The notes under the pieces are model-generated. The model did not search any database, was not told where the DNA came from, and saw nothing but the letters and a program-made list of their open reading frames with translations. The position numbers and the translations under genes were made by a program. From positions 62,001 through 126,000 of the IMG/VR virus record IMGVR_UViG_3300026382_000006: 64,000 nt of DNA. One strand, 5' to 3'. Origin of the DNA: a virus. Shown here piece by piece: positions 8,772 through 16,669 of this stretch (position 1 is its first letter; every line of letters begins with the position of its first letter).

Positions 8772-9795
8772 TCATGTTTTCTATTTCTACGTTAATGGCT
8801 GAAATCATTTCTTTAATTTCAGCTATACGATTTCTAATACGCGACCTTTCTCTTAATAAACTTCTAGATTTGGTATCTAAAAGTAATCCTCTAGGTAGTC
8901 CACGATAAAGCATCTCAACTCTTTTGCAAACAAGATAATCTAAAGCATAGCCTCTGTCTTCTTTTAACTCTAATAATCTTTTATACCTCTTTAAATAATT
9001 TTCGATCTTTTCAGGTTCACACTTTAAAGTGTGTTTTTTATTTTTTACAAATTTTAAATATTCTCCAAAACTTTTTAGATACGGATATTTAAATTTAACA
9101 TCTTTTACTTCTCTAGCTTTTGTCAGTAAACGAACATTTAAACTTTTACAACTTTCATCAGTTTTAATTTCTTCATTTACTTTCTTTAGTTCTTTATAAA
9201 GTTGATTTAAGTCTTTATATAAATCCTCTTTAAGATGTTCCCTTTCCCTTATCAGAAAAAACTTGTAGATCTCGTCGTCTGATTTTGAAAGGATTTCAGA
9301 AGGAAATTCTTTATCATAGGAGATAAAAGTAGTTTTAATGCCTGGAAATTCTTTTAAAAAGGTCTTTATTGTTTCAACAGTAGCCGAAGTACTCCTATCG
9401 AATAGAAGTTTATAGTTCGCAGCTGGTATAAGTATAGTATGGTTAGACTTTACTAATCTTTCCATATATTTGCCATAAGGTGTATCAGTTTCAAACCTGT
9501 TAAGATCATCATTAATAGTCTTTACATTATCTAACCATTCATGTAGATCCAAATTCGTAAAAACACAATTTCCGCTTCTTGATGAAACCTTATAAGAATT
9601 TAATGCATAAGATTTCACATATTTAACCAAGTCACCTGTTTTAAGTTCTATATGTAAAAACAACTCTTTCACATCCTTACATACACTTATATCAAAAATG
9701 ATTTCTTCTAGTTTTAATACGGCATGATGAACAGAGTTATGTCTTTGTCCTGTCCAATCTGAATTTAAATCTGGTATTGTATCGTAAACTAACAT
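8755..9795 (-). CDS. Hypothetical protein with coiled-coil C-terminus, probable early gene
   Basis: 346 residues. The N-terminal half is mixed alpha/beta; residues about 190-225 and 300-346 are charged, Leu/Glu/Lys/Arg-rich and likely coiled coil. No family recognised and no membrane segment. It has its own TATATTAC box 44 bases upstream (9832-9839), the closest match here to the phiKZ early promoter core, so I infer early transcription. Early genes of unknown function in such phages often act on the host, but nothing specific can be claimed. Confidence 0.72.
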   Translation of the reverse strand: MLVYDTIPDLNSDWTGQRHNSVHHAVLKLEEIIFDISVCKDVKELFLHIELKTGDLVKYVKSYALNSYKVSSRSGNCVFTNLDLHEWLDNVKTINDDLNRFETDTPYGKYMERLVKSNHTILIPAANYKLLFDRSTSATVETIKTFLKEFPGIKTTFISYDKEFPSEILSKSDDEIYKFFLIREREHLKEDLYKDLNQLYKELKKVNEEIKTDESCKSLNVRLLTKAREVKDVKFKYPYLKSFGEYLKFVKNKKHTLKCEPEKIENYLKRYKRLLELKEDRGYALDYLVCKRVEMLYRGLPRGLLLDTKSRSLLRERSRIRNRIAEIKEMISAINVEIENMNSENN

Positions 9796-9831
9796 AATAA
9801 ACTCCTTTTATTTGTTTTGTTTTCTATCTTA

Positions 9832-9839
9832 GTAATATA
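9832..9839 (-). promoter_or_regulatory. TATATTAC early-type promoter box
   Basis: The minus strand carries TATATTAC inside TTTCATTTATATATTACTAA, starting 44 bases before the ATG at 9795. Almost the same 20-base block recurs at 16670-16685. The octamer equals the core I recall for phiKZ early (virion RNAP) promoters. Confidence 0.55.
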
Positions 9840-9862
9840 TAAATGAAATTTTTTAAACATCA

Positions 9863-9888
9863 GTAATAGGAGTAAATACTCCTATTAC
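9863..9888 (-). terminator. Hairpin after prohead protease gene
   Basis: GTAATAGGAGT and its complement flank an AAAT loop, overlapping the last bases of the protease gene on the minus strand. Confidence 0.6.
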
Positions 9889-10634
9889 CAATTCATAATT
9901 ATATCTACTACATCTTTATCTTTTGCTAATACACTCTCTAGAGTCTCTATCACGCACTTACCATCTTTACAACCGCCTTCATAACCTACAATTATATTTT
10001 TTAAATCATTATCAGATAGGACTACATCCATTGTGGATTCTAATCCAGCTGCATTCCATTGGTTTGCCATATGCACACCGCCGTCATATACATAGTCCCA
10101 CGTAGATACTAACAATACATCTCTAATTACTAAATTTCCTACTGTTTTTTGTTTTACCAATGACCTTACAGAAAAATAGACATTCTCATCAGGATTTTCT
10201 AATGCTTCTTCCAATACTGCTTTTTTAGGTCCTTCTGGTTTTACCCAACCATATATTTTATAAATAGGATTTTTAAATCCTGGTTCTACTCTACCCGTAT
10301 TCTCTATTTCTATTTTCTTAATATGTGCGCATTTATTATCCGGGTCTAATCTAATAGTACGTTTTGTAAGTCCATTTATATCGTCATTTCTAATAAACCC
10401 CTCTACATCAGGGTGATCCTTTTCAGCTATTAAAATACCTTCGTTTATTCTTTTGGCTACTAAACTACCTGGTCCTAAAATAGCATTTATATCAGGCACA
10501 TTATAATAAATTCCTGATTTATTAAACGTATTAAATGCTCCAAAAGTTACTTTATAATATCCGTTTTCATCTTTTATTACTGTATTTTTAAAATTCTTTT
10601 TTTCTTTTTTACTAGCTAATACCATTTTATTCAT
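9885..10634 (-). CDS. Prohead maturation protease (T4 gp21 / S80 type)
   Basis: 249 residues. The family-typical His lies in AEKDHPDVEG (His74), and the Ser in VYFSVRSLV (Ser155), the arrangement of gp21-type prohead proteases (phiKZ gp175 family); these enzymes have a herpesvirus-protease-like fold. The role would be to cut capsid and inner-body propeptides inside the prohead. A VGYEGG motif at 216-221 has the same form as the proposed cleavage sites in the capsid and inner-body proteins, suggesting self-processing that would release a 30-residue tail. The start is supported by AAGGAGTAAAT. A short membrane ORF is upstream. Function is confident; the self-cleavage is inference. Confidence 0.82.
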   Translation of the reverse strand: MNKMVLASKKEKKNFKNTVIKDENGYYKVTFGAFNTFNKSGIYYNVPDINAILGPGSLVAKRINEGILIAEKDHPDVEGFIRNDDINGLTKRTIRLDPDNKCAHIKKIEIENTGRVEPGFKNPIYKIYGWVKPEGPKKAVLEEALENPDENVYFSVRSLVKQKTVGNLVIRDVLLVSTWDYVYDGGVHMANQWNAAGLESTMDVVLSDNDLKNIIVGYEGGCKDGKCVIETLESVLAKDKDVVDIIMNW

Positions 10635-10674
10635 ATTTACTCCTTAGAAAAATACTCTCAGAGAAATTACTCTA

Positions 10675-10700
10675 TAGACAGTAGTTTATACTACTGTCTA
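10675..10700 (-). terminator. Hairpin downstream of 29-aa ORF
   Basis: Perfect 10-bp arms (TAGACAGTAG and complement) around a 6-base loop, starting one base after the stop of the small gene at 10702. Confidence 0.6.
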
Positions 10701-10701
10701 T

Positions 10702-10791
10702 TTAAATATACCGATAAACTGCTATCATTACTATAAATACTGAAATAAATATAATAATTAATAAAGGATCTATTTTTATTTTTTCACCCAT
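10702..10791 (-). CDS. Small single-span membrane protein, 29 aa
   Basis: A 29-codon frame begins with ATG at 10791, one base after the stop of the upstream gene, behind an AAGGGA binding site. It encodes a short polar start (MGEKIKIDP) and one hydrophobic stretch of about 18 residues ending in YRYI. A hairpin follows the stop directly. Size and layout argue for a real translated small membrane protein. Its function is unknown; holin-like or host membrane-modulating roles are possible. Confidence 0.55.
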   Translation of the reverse strand: MGEKIKIDPLLIIIFISVFIVMIAVYRYI

Positions 10792-10792
10792 A

Positions 10793-11527
10793 TTATTCCC
10801 TTAAGACGTGTTCTAAATCCGAAATTTCTTTTTCTGGATTAATAATAGCTGATACCAATCCTAACTCCATATAACTACCAGCTATCTTGGATACGGTAGA
10901 ATTAAAACTATAAAAAATATTTTCTAACCCTACCCATTCTAATTCTTTTTCGTTTTCTTTACCTATTTCATTTACATAATTACGATATTGTATTTTTTTA
11001 TTCTTTTTTATTCTGGCTACTATGGATGTTAAAAGCTCAATAACTGCTCTATTATCTGCTGCCTTACTACCTGTATATTTATTAATCTTATCAAATACTT
11101 CCACTACGTCTTTATAATTAAGATACCAAGGTATTTTCGATTTAATTAATAATAAATCAAAAATATCAAACATATAACCTGCTTCTTTTACTATGTTATT
11201 ATTAGATATTATATCGGTATCTTCCATAAATTCTAAAAGCACATATTCGGTATCGTTTATAACCGCGGTATCTATTTCAGCAGGTTGCATTTGAATTCTC
11301 CCAGGTACTTTAATTACAGTATAGCGTTTAGCTTCTAAGTCTACAAGAGCCATTATACCCATCACATAACATGTAGTTCCTAATTCCGATAATCCCTTAT
11401 CCACAAACTTCTGAGGAAACAATACCACTAAATCTTTTTTAGTAATTACTGTTTCTCCAGTTTGTTTTAAGATAGGTTTAAAATATTCAGGATCTCTTTT
11501 TAATTCTGATACATCTAGTTTAATCAT
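10793..11527 (-). CDS. Hypothetical protein, 244 aa
   Basis: 244 residues, no recognised family. The N-terminal 120 residues look beta-rich (alternating hydrophobics such as YVLLEFMED), the C-terminal half helical. No membrane segment. It lies between a fibre-like gene upstream and the small membrane gene and protease downstream, all on the same strand with very short gaps, so it is likely co-transcribed with virion genes. Function unknown. Confidence 0.7.
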   Translation of the reverse strand: MIKLDVSELKRDPEYFKPILKQTGETVITKKDLVVLFPQKFVDKGLSELGTTCYVMGIMALVDLEAKRYTVIKVPGRIQMQPAEIDTAVINDTEYVLLEFMEDTDIISNNNIVKEAGYMFDIFDLLLIKSKIPWYLNYKDVVEVFDKINKYTGSKAADNRAVIELLTSIVARIKKNKKIQYRNYVNEIGKENEKELEWVGLENIFYSFNSTVSKIAGSYMELGLVSAIINPEKEISDLEHVLRE

Positions 11528-11537
11528 TTTTTTAATC

Positions 11538-12449
11538 CTAATTAGTTTCTTGTTCTAAAGTTTGATAAGTAGTTAACGGTATGTATTTAGGACCAATAAT
11601 ACGGTCATTATCCATTGTATAGGTTACAGAAATAATATAAAACCTAGTAATATCTTTAAACAAATCTCTCTCTAAAGTAATAGTAAAGACATCACTATCC
11701 TTATTTGTTAATTCATCAACTTGATTTTCTGCTACTGAATATAATTTAACATTAATACTCTTTACATCATCTATCGGTTTTAATTTTAATATGTAATCAT
11801 CATTGCTAACGTCTACATTAGTAGTATCAGACAGTACCTCTATTTCGTTTATTTTAGGTACTGTAAATGTAAACATACCTATAGGTGAAACATCGTTACT
11901 ACTAGATTCATGAGTCACTTTTACAGTATAGACTTCGCCTTCTTTTAATACTATGTTTGATACAAATAAACTGGTTAAATTGGTACTGTTATTTAAATCA
12001 GAAAACACTACTCTACCATCACTATCTTCAATTATATAACTAGTGGACATATGTTTAGCATTACTAGTACATGTAAAATTACTAGTATTGATAGTAAAAA
12101 ATGTACTAGGTACATTATTAGGATTAAAGTTTATGTTTACTTCAGGTAGACCTACTAATGTAGGTATATCTGTTGTAACATTAATTGTATTTCTATCTTT
12201 TAATTTTATTACTTCAACATTAGACCATTCTGCTAAACCTTTATTAAATACAATTCTAGACCTAGCATAATAAACCTTATTTATATCCAGATCTTTATCG
12301 TCAAATATTTTAACTAATTTATTTTCTGTATCACCTAGAGATTCTAAAACTATATTCTGAAAATCCTCATCCTCTGCTACTTGCCAATCTGTAGCATCAT
12401 GTGTCCAACCTGGACTTAGAACAGGTGGCGTTGTGAATAAAACTAACAT
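11538..12449 (-). CDS. Virion surface or fibre protein with fibronectin-III-like modules
   Basis: 303 residues, almost entirely beta-strand-like and rich in Thr, Ser, Asn and Val. The N-terminal module (about 10-85) has the pattern W-x-V-A-x-D-x-x-F-x-N-I followed by YYARSRI and AEWSNVEV, typical of fibronectin type III / Ig-like phage surface domains. The same module pattern occurs at the start of the protein at 56991-57995. Two or three further beta modules follow (about 90-290). Probably a capsid decoration or tail appendage binding carbohydrate or host surface. The stop is TAG. Confidence 0.6.
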   Translation of the reverse strand: MLVLFTTPPVLSPGWTHDATDWQVAEDEDFQNIVLESLGDTENKLVKIFDDKDLDINKVYYARSRIVFNKGLAEWSNVEVIKLKDRNTINVTTDIPTLVGLPEVNINFNPNNVPSTFFTINTSNFTCTSNAKHMSTSYIIEDSDGRVVFSDLNNSTNLTSLFVSNIVLKEGEVYTVKVTHESSSNDVSPIGMFTFTVPKINEIEVLSDTTNVDVSNDDYILKLKPIDDVKSINVKLYSVAENQVDELTNKDSDVFTITLERDLFKDITRFYIISVTYTMDNDRIIGPKYIPLTTYQTLEQETN

Positions 12450-12520
12450 ATTATCTCCTTATTACCTTATAGCTTTAAATATTCATGAAATGTTCAAAAG
12501 AGGGCAAAAAAGAAAAACTA

Positions 12521-12542
12521 ATAGGAGATAATCATCTCCTAT
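12521..12542 (-). terminator. Hairpin after the 66-aa gene
   Basis: ATAGGAGAT and its complement with an AATC loop; overlaps the TGA stop of the minus-strand gene. Confidence 0.55.
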
Positions 12543-12732
12543 CTAATGTTTTATTACTAAACAATTTGGACTCAGAATTACTATAAGCTCCGTAGAGAGA
12601 ATTAATTCCCAAAGTCTGTACCGTTCTTATTTCTCTCCATATTTTTTCTTTCTTTTTAGGATCCGTTTCTGCTCTATATTCTTGTTGTAGACTGATTAAT
12701 TCTTCTATTAGTTTTTGTCTGATTTTGTCCAT
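12532..12732 (-). CDS. Small protein with a DNA polymerase motif B-like segment
   Basis: 66 residues, helical and charged, starting behind AAAGGAGCAAATA. Residues about 44-53 read GINSLYGAYS, closely resembling motif B of family B polymerases (K-x3-N-S-x-Y-G, e.g. KILINSLYGALGN in RB69), and the preceding Lys/Arg-rich helix also fits. The essential Lys four residues before Asn is Thr here, and no other polymerase motif is present, so it cannot be catalytic. It is either a relic, a decoy or accessory peptide, or a chance match. The first 59 bases overlap the end of the upstream small gene. Confidence 0.6.
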   Translation of the reverse strand: MDKIRQKLIEELISLQQEYRAETDPKKKEKIWREIRTVQTLGINSLYGAYSNSESKLFSNKTLDRR

Positions 12733-12901
12733 TATTTGCTCCTTTATTATGTTTTACGACTAAAGCTATGTTAGTTACTACTCCACGGAATTTTTCCAAT
12801 GCTTCAATTCTACGCTCTTTGTCCAATACATTTACTTTTTCCACTTCTTTATTTAATTCTTCTATAACTTCCAGTAAAAGTTCGCATGTAATCTTTTTCA
12901 T
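12674..12901 (-). CDS. Small hypothetical protein, 75 aa
   Basis: 75 residues, starting behind AAAGGAGTAAATA. The first 45 residues form a likely helical, Glu/Leu/Lys-rich segment; the last 30 are Asn/Gln/Thr/Arg-rich. The tail is encoded over the start of the next gene (59-base overlap in another frame), so the polar tail may be a by-product of that arrangement. It belongs to a run of small genes (12532-14320) probably driven by the TATATTAT box at 14351. Unknown function. Confidence 0.6.
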   Translation of the reverse strand: MKKITCELLLEVIEELNKEVEKVNVLDKERRIEALEKFRGVVTNIALVVKHNKGANNGQNQTKTNRRINQSTTRI

Positions 12902-13085
12902 TATTTACTCCTTTATTAAAGATATTTATCCATTTAGCCCATACGTTTATATGCTGGTGCATAGGAAAATATACTGTCATAAACCAAATCATTTGTATTT
13001 TTTCCTTTTTGTTTAATTTAACGTATGGTGAAATTAAATTACCTTCTTTGTCTAAAACTAGACCTTTCTTTATCACCTCTAACAT
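12849..13085 (-). CDS. Small hypothetical protein, 78 aa
   Basis: I start it at the ATG at 13085, nine codons inside the longest frame, because AAAGGAATAATT lies just before it. 78 residues with a Trp/Phe/Met-rich central segment (IWFMTVYFP) and a basic end (GSYRRIK). The last 53 bases overlap the next gene's start in another frame. No family recognised. Part of the small-gene run of probable early accessory genes. Confidence 0.6.
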   Translation of the reverse strand: MLEVIKKGLVLDKEGNLISPYVKLNKKEKIQMIWFMTVYFPMHQHINVWAKWINIFNKGVNNEKDYMRTFTGSYRRIK

Positions 13086-13104
13086 AATTATTCCTTTCAT
13101 AATC

Positions 13105-13596
13105 TTACTCACATATCATGTGTTTAATATAACCGTTTTCATAATTGTTTTTATCTCTAATTGTCCGCCATACAGGTATATTACCAAGAGTACAGGCTAT
13201 GAATTTTCTAAACAGTTTAGTGGCTATCATTTCTAGTTGTTCTTCGGAAAAATCATTTATATTATCAGTTAGACATTCTTCCCCTCTATAACAATTTCCT
13301 TTCTTTCTAGAATATAATACCCAACTACCTCTATAAAGGATGTCTTCATTTGTTAGTACAATTTCATTTTCATTGTCTATCTCATGTATTAGCTTAGACA
13401 TAACGTTAGTATTGTACAACAAAGATTTTGCATTTACTTCTTTAGAATAATTCCTTTTTAATAAATGTTGAATTGTTTCTTTCGGACCATCTAATTTTTT
13501 CCAGTAAAACAACGTTTTTATACGTATATCAACCTCGTAATACGTATGCTCTAATAACTCGGTCTTTCTTTTGGTTAATCTTACGTCAATCCTCAT
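13105..13596 (-). CDS. Hypothetical protein, 163 aa
   Basis: 163 residues, no recognised family. The N-terminal third looks beta-rich (HTYYEVDIRIKTLFYW), the rest helical, with one Cys pair spaced C-x5-C (CYRGEEC). It overlaps the upstream gene by 11 bases and has an AAAGGATTAAACG site, suggesting translational coupling. Likely an early accessory gene by its promoter context; function unknown. Confidence 0.65.
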   Translation of the reverse strand: MRIDVRLTKRKTELLEHTYYEVDIRIKTLFYWKKLDGPKETIQHLLKRNYSKEVNAKSLLYNTNVMSKLIHEIDNENEIVLTNEDILYRGSWVLYSRKKGNCYRGEECLTDNINDFSEEQLEMIATKLFRKFIACTLGNIPVWRTIRDKNNYENGYIKHMICE

Positions 13597-14320
13597 CGTT
13601 TAATCCTTTCATTACTTTTGTACCTAAACCAGTCCACATTAGTTCACTAATGTATTCATTTAGAACATGTTCTACTGCTCCTTTAGTTAAAATGTTAGGA
13701 CTATGTTTAGCTTTTGACAAAAGAATTTCAGCAAAACCAAATACACTCGCATTACAAGCAACAACTTCATCAGTCATAATTGGATATGTTAACCTTGTCG
13801 ATATGTCATTAATATTACCATTTACTAATTCTATAGAAATAGATATACCATTTAGATAATTTAAATCTACCCATCCATTCATTTCTTTTAACAACTTATT
13901 TCTTTTCTCTACAGAGATAATAAAACTATGACCAAATTTAGTATTAAATAAGACACCAGGACCAAATGGCTTCATATTTTTTAGTTCTTCATAATCGAAT
14001 AGTTTATCAACTACTCTAAAATTATGATACCAACTATATCCTAATATTTGATCTAAATAATTTTTTTCGCAAGCAGCTAAATATTGTAAAACATGATAAC
14101 AACAACCTCCAATAATATAGTCTACCTCAAATCCACTAATATCTTTTTCGTCTTGAAATACATCTTTTAACACTACGTCGCATTGTCTACAATCTATATG
14201 TTCACTACTGCAATATTCCCTAGACATTTCAATAGCATCTCTTTTATAGCCCTTTCTTAATAAAGCTTCTAATTGATATAGAAATTCAGTAGCATTTCTT
14301 AATTTATTAATTACATTCAT
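13586..14320 (-). CDS. Cys-containing hypothetical protein, 244 aa, probable early gene
   Basis: 244 residues. Cys residues cluster near residues 37-50 (YCSSEHIDCRQC) and 73-85 (GGCCYHV...AAC), with nearby His, so metal binding is possible. No family recognised. It is the first gene after the TATATTAT box at 14351-14358, 38 bases upstream, and heads a chain of four smaller genes. Ends with TGA inside the next gene's start. Probably an early accessory gene; function not inferable. Confidence 0.66.
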   Translation of the reverse strand: MNVINKLRNATEFLYQLEALLRKGYKRDAIEMSREYCSSEHIDCRQCDVVLKDVFQDEKDISGFEVDYIIGGCCYHVLQYLAACEKNYLDQILGYSWYHNFRVVDKLFDYEELKNMKPFGPGVLFNTKFGHSFIISVEKRNKLLKEMNGWVDLNYLNGISISIELVNGNINDISTRLTYPIMTDEVVACNASVFGFAEILLSKAKHSPNILTKGAVEHVLNEYISELMWTGLGTKVMKGLNDED

Positions 14321-14350
14321 TTTTCACTCCTTCATATGGTTTTCTATTTA

Positions 14351-14358
14351 ATAATATA
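14351..14358 (-). promoter_or_regulatory. TATATTAT promoter-like box
   Basis: The minus strand reads TATATTATTAAATAGAAAAC with the box starting 38 bases before the ATG at 14320. The downstream TAA-A-TAG-AAAAC context matches the box at 9832-9839, which supports a shared promoter class. Confidence 0.45.
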
Positions 14359-14375
14359 AAGATAAAAATAAATAG

Positions 14376-14403
14376 ATACTAGAGTCCTTAAGGACTCTAG
14401 TAT
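14376..14403 (-). terminator. Hairpin after fibre-like gene
   Basis: A 28-base perfect palindrome with 12-bp arms and TTAA centre, just after the minus-strand stop at 14415. Confidence 0.65.
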
Positions 14404-14414
14404 TAATAATTAGA

Positions 14415-15236
14415 TTAAGCTTGATCTGCTTCTCTCCAGAAGTATGATACCATTGCTTTACTATCAGAGCTAATTTCAACTGGACATTCGATTTTAAATA
14501 CTTTACCACTGTCGTCATCTGGATCTTTTACACATGTAAAGATACCTGTAATAATCATATTTCCATCATTATCAGTAATGTATACTTTTGCTTCGCTGTT
14601 AAATACAATTCCACTTGCTGGTACTTTAGCTAGTGTAATTTTATTACCTTCAGCTACAGCTAAGTCTTTTTCAAAATTATATTGTGGAATAGATGCTTGT
14701 ACGTCTGCTAAAGAATTACTAGTATCGCCTTGCATATCTGCAACTTGGTCTTTTACCTCTTTAATTCTCTGTTCAATTTTTTCTAATGTATTATAATCAT
14801 CAGATGCATTACCTACTATTGCGTCGATTTTTGCATTTAGGTTATCAATTAGACCTTGGAAATCACTCGCTTCACTGTTAATATAATCTACTATTTCTTT
14901 AAGCGTATCGTATGCTTCTCCAGCACCATTAATTAATGCATCCAAAGCAGTTTTAATTTTGTAATCTACAGAACCTTCAGTATTACTGTCAGCATTTAAT
15001 AATGTTATTGCATCTTGAAGTGATTTAATCTCATTATCTTTAAGACTCTGTACTTGATCATCTATATATGTTTGTAAGTCATTAATATCGCTTTCATGCT
15101 TACTTTGTAAATTTGTAATATTTGTATTAATATCATTAATGGCTGCATTGAATGCAGTTAAATCTACTTTAGTATTATATAAATCAAGTATACTAGCGTC
15201 TTGATCTAGATCTTTTTTAAACATGATTTGTGGCAT
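14415..15236 (-). CDS. Fibre-like virion protein with coiled-coil stem
   Basis: 273 residues. Residues about 25-185 are heptad-like and polar (INDINTNITNLQSK, DALINGAGEAYDTLKEI, LEKIEQRIKEVKDQ), a pattern common in trimeric phage fibre stems. Residues about 190-273 form a beta-rich end domain (KITLAKVPASGIVFNSEAKV). Most likely a short fibre or whisker subunit on tail or capsid. It has an AAGGAGATTGTC binding site and its own terminator-like hairpin, consistent with separate, abundant expression. Confidence 0.6.
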   Translation of the reverse strand: MPQIMFKKDLDQDASILDLYNTKVDLTAFNAAINDINTNITNLQSKHESDINDLQTYIDDQVQSLKDNEIKSLQDAITLLNADSNTEGSVDYKIKTALDALINGAGEAYDTLKEIVDYINSEASDFQGLIDNLNAKIDAIVGNASDDYNTLEKIEQRIKEVKDQVADMQGDTSNSLADVQASIPQYNFEKDLAVAEGNKITLAKVPASGIVFNSEAKVYITDNDGNMIITGIFTCVKDPDDDSGKVFKIECPVEISSDSKAMVSYFWREADQA

Positions 15237-15316
15237 GACAATCTCCTTCTAATATTCTAATAGGTAATAACCCATTTATAAATGTATTAAATACATCATA
15301 TCAAAATAGAAAAAGA

Positions 15317-15787
15317 TTATGAAAATGTGAAGTAGGACACACTAGCTATTCCATTCACTGTATCCTTAGATAGTTTACATTTTAAATTATTTAAATCTAC
15401 ATCTACGTCATCGTAGAATTCGTACATATTGGTTAATTCACCATCCTCGTTAAATAGTCTGACCACTACGAGGTTATTAATAAAATAACTATCGTCCATT
15501 GCTAAAGGTCGTCTTTTTAATTTAAATTCACCATTTGTAACTAGGCATTTTTCTGTTATAGGTTTAAATTCTAATTTAGGTGTTAATTTAATTCCTTCTC
15601 TGTATAAAAGTTTTAAAAAATCTATTACCTTATTACAAGTAAATTTATTGTTAAAATATTCTACTAGGCCCTCAATGGTATAAATATTGTTATTAACAAT
15701 AACTTGTTGTAATTCTACTATATCTTTTGCTGTAAAGGTAACATTCATATCACATAAGTCTATACTACCTTTTTCTACTGTAGCCAT
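15317..15787 (-). CDS. Hypothetical protein, probable virion-associated
   Basis: 156 residues. The N-terminal half is mixed; the end is beta-rich (NNLVVVRLFNEDGELTNMYEFY). No family recognised, no membrane segment. It lies directly upstream of the fibre-like gene on the same strand, so a tail or fibre attachment role is possible by position only. Confidence 0.62.
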   Translation of the reverse strand: MATVEKGSIDLCDMNVTFTAKDIVELQQVIVNNNIYTIEGLVEYFNNKFTCNKVIDFLKLLYREGIKLTPKLEFKPITEKCLVTNGEFKLKRRPLAMDDSYFINNLVVVRLFNEDGELTNMYEFYDDVDVDLNNLKCKLSKDTVNGIASVSYFTFS

Positions 15788-15843
15788 TCATCACTCCTTA
15801 ATTTTAACTTTTCAGACAAAAAAGAAAAAGGGGAAGAGAGAAT

Positions 15844-16476
15844 TTATTCAGGTTTTACCAGCCATCCCCATCCTTGTGGTAAATTCCAGATGTAAAATGA
15901 CTGTCTAGAAACCGTTCCGGGTTCCGGGTGAATATGAAATATGACCGGAACATCTCTATAACTGATTTTTGTTTCGCAATCCTCCGGGTTATTCCTTGTA
16001 CCGCAATTCCAACTGAGATTACAGACACCCCCCTTTGGATTACAGGTTAATGCAGGATCCCATCCACCAGTTATTAGAATGTCTGGCACTATCTCGCTGG
16101 TACACGATACCTGCTTCTTGTATGTACAACCTCCTTTTTCGTCAAATTCCACCCAGTCTTTAACAGTCGGATTTCTCTTGTGAAACCCAATCTCAAGTGT
16201 ATCCTGCCCAGCAGTCGCTGCTGAGATCAGGATGTAATTTCTAGTAATAAAATCCCATATTCCCGGTATTTTACCGGTATTATGGATATTCCACTTTCCT
16301 CTACGAGCATCTCTCTCAAGTTTTTCAAACCAGTTTAGTGCAGCATTATCGGACCCTGTCCTTTTAAAAAATTGCACTACGTCATATAACCCACCACCTC
16401 TGCTGGTAACTTCAACTAACGCAATATATAATGTACCTTTTTCATTTCTATTATTTGTTTTTATTAATGCTGACAT
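15844..16476 (-). CDS. Cys/Trp-rich protein of atypical base composition, probably acquired
   Basis: 210 residues with clearly higher GC and different codon choice than any neighbour (CCGG- and CCC-containing codons, common Gly/Trp/Pro). Eight Cys occur in the second half, including GGCTYKKQVSC, CNPKGGVCNLSWNC and DCETK, suggesting metal binding or disulfides. Trp-rich motifs end the protein (NLPQGWGWLVKP). No signal peptide. I do not recognise the family. With the small membrane gene upstream and an early-type promoter, it forms a separate two-gene cassette between virion genes and the ligase block, as expected for a recently gained accessory (moron) gene. Confidence 0.65.
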   Translation of the reverse strand: MSALIKTNNRNEKGTLYIALVEVTSRGGGLYDVVQFFKRTGSDNAALNWFEKLERDARRGKWNIHNTGKIPGIWDFITRNYILISAATAGQDTLEIGFHKRNPTVKDWVEFDEKGGCTYKKQVSCTSEIVPDILITGGWDPALTCNPKGGVCNLSWNCGTRNNPEDCETKISYRDVPVIFHIHPEPGTVSRQSFYIWNLPQGWGWLVKPE

Positions 16477-16634
16477 GATAGATCCCTTTTATCTTTACTT
16501 AATTCTAATCTTTCTTCTAGAAATAGGACTGACAGACCTATTATCCAGCTCAACCCACAAGCAACTTCACCAAATTGTACACCTAAACTAACGCTTATAA
16601 GCGAGATAAGTGCGAACATTAATATAAATTTCAT
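16464..16634 (-). CDS. Small membrane protein, 56 aa
   Basis: A 56-codon frame from ATG at 16634 behind AAAGGAGTCTATT. Two hydrophobic segments (residues about 2-18, FILMFALISLISVSLGV, and about 28-40) are followed by a charged tail. Its 3' end overlaps the start of the Cys-rich gene, so the two are probably translated together. It could be a holin-like, spanin-like or membrane-anchor partner of the downstream protein; the sequence does not decide. Confidence 0.6.
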   Translation of the reverse strand: MKFILMFALISLISVSLGVQFGEVACGLSWIIGLSVLFLEERLELSKDKRDLSCQH

Positions 16635-16669
16635 AATAGACTCCTTTAATTTGTTTTATTCTCGTATTA

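Noticed and set aside
13586-14320. SGFEV motif as a protease cleavage site
   Set aside because: The motif lies in a probable early, non-virion protein and lacks the propeptide context, so it is most likely a chance match.
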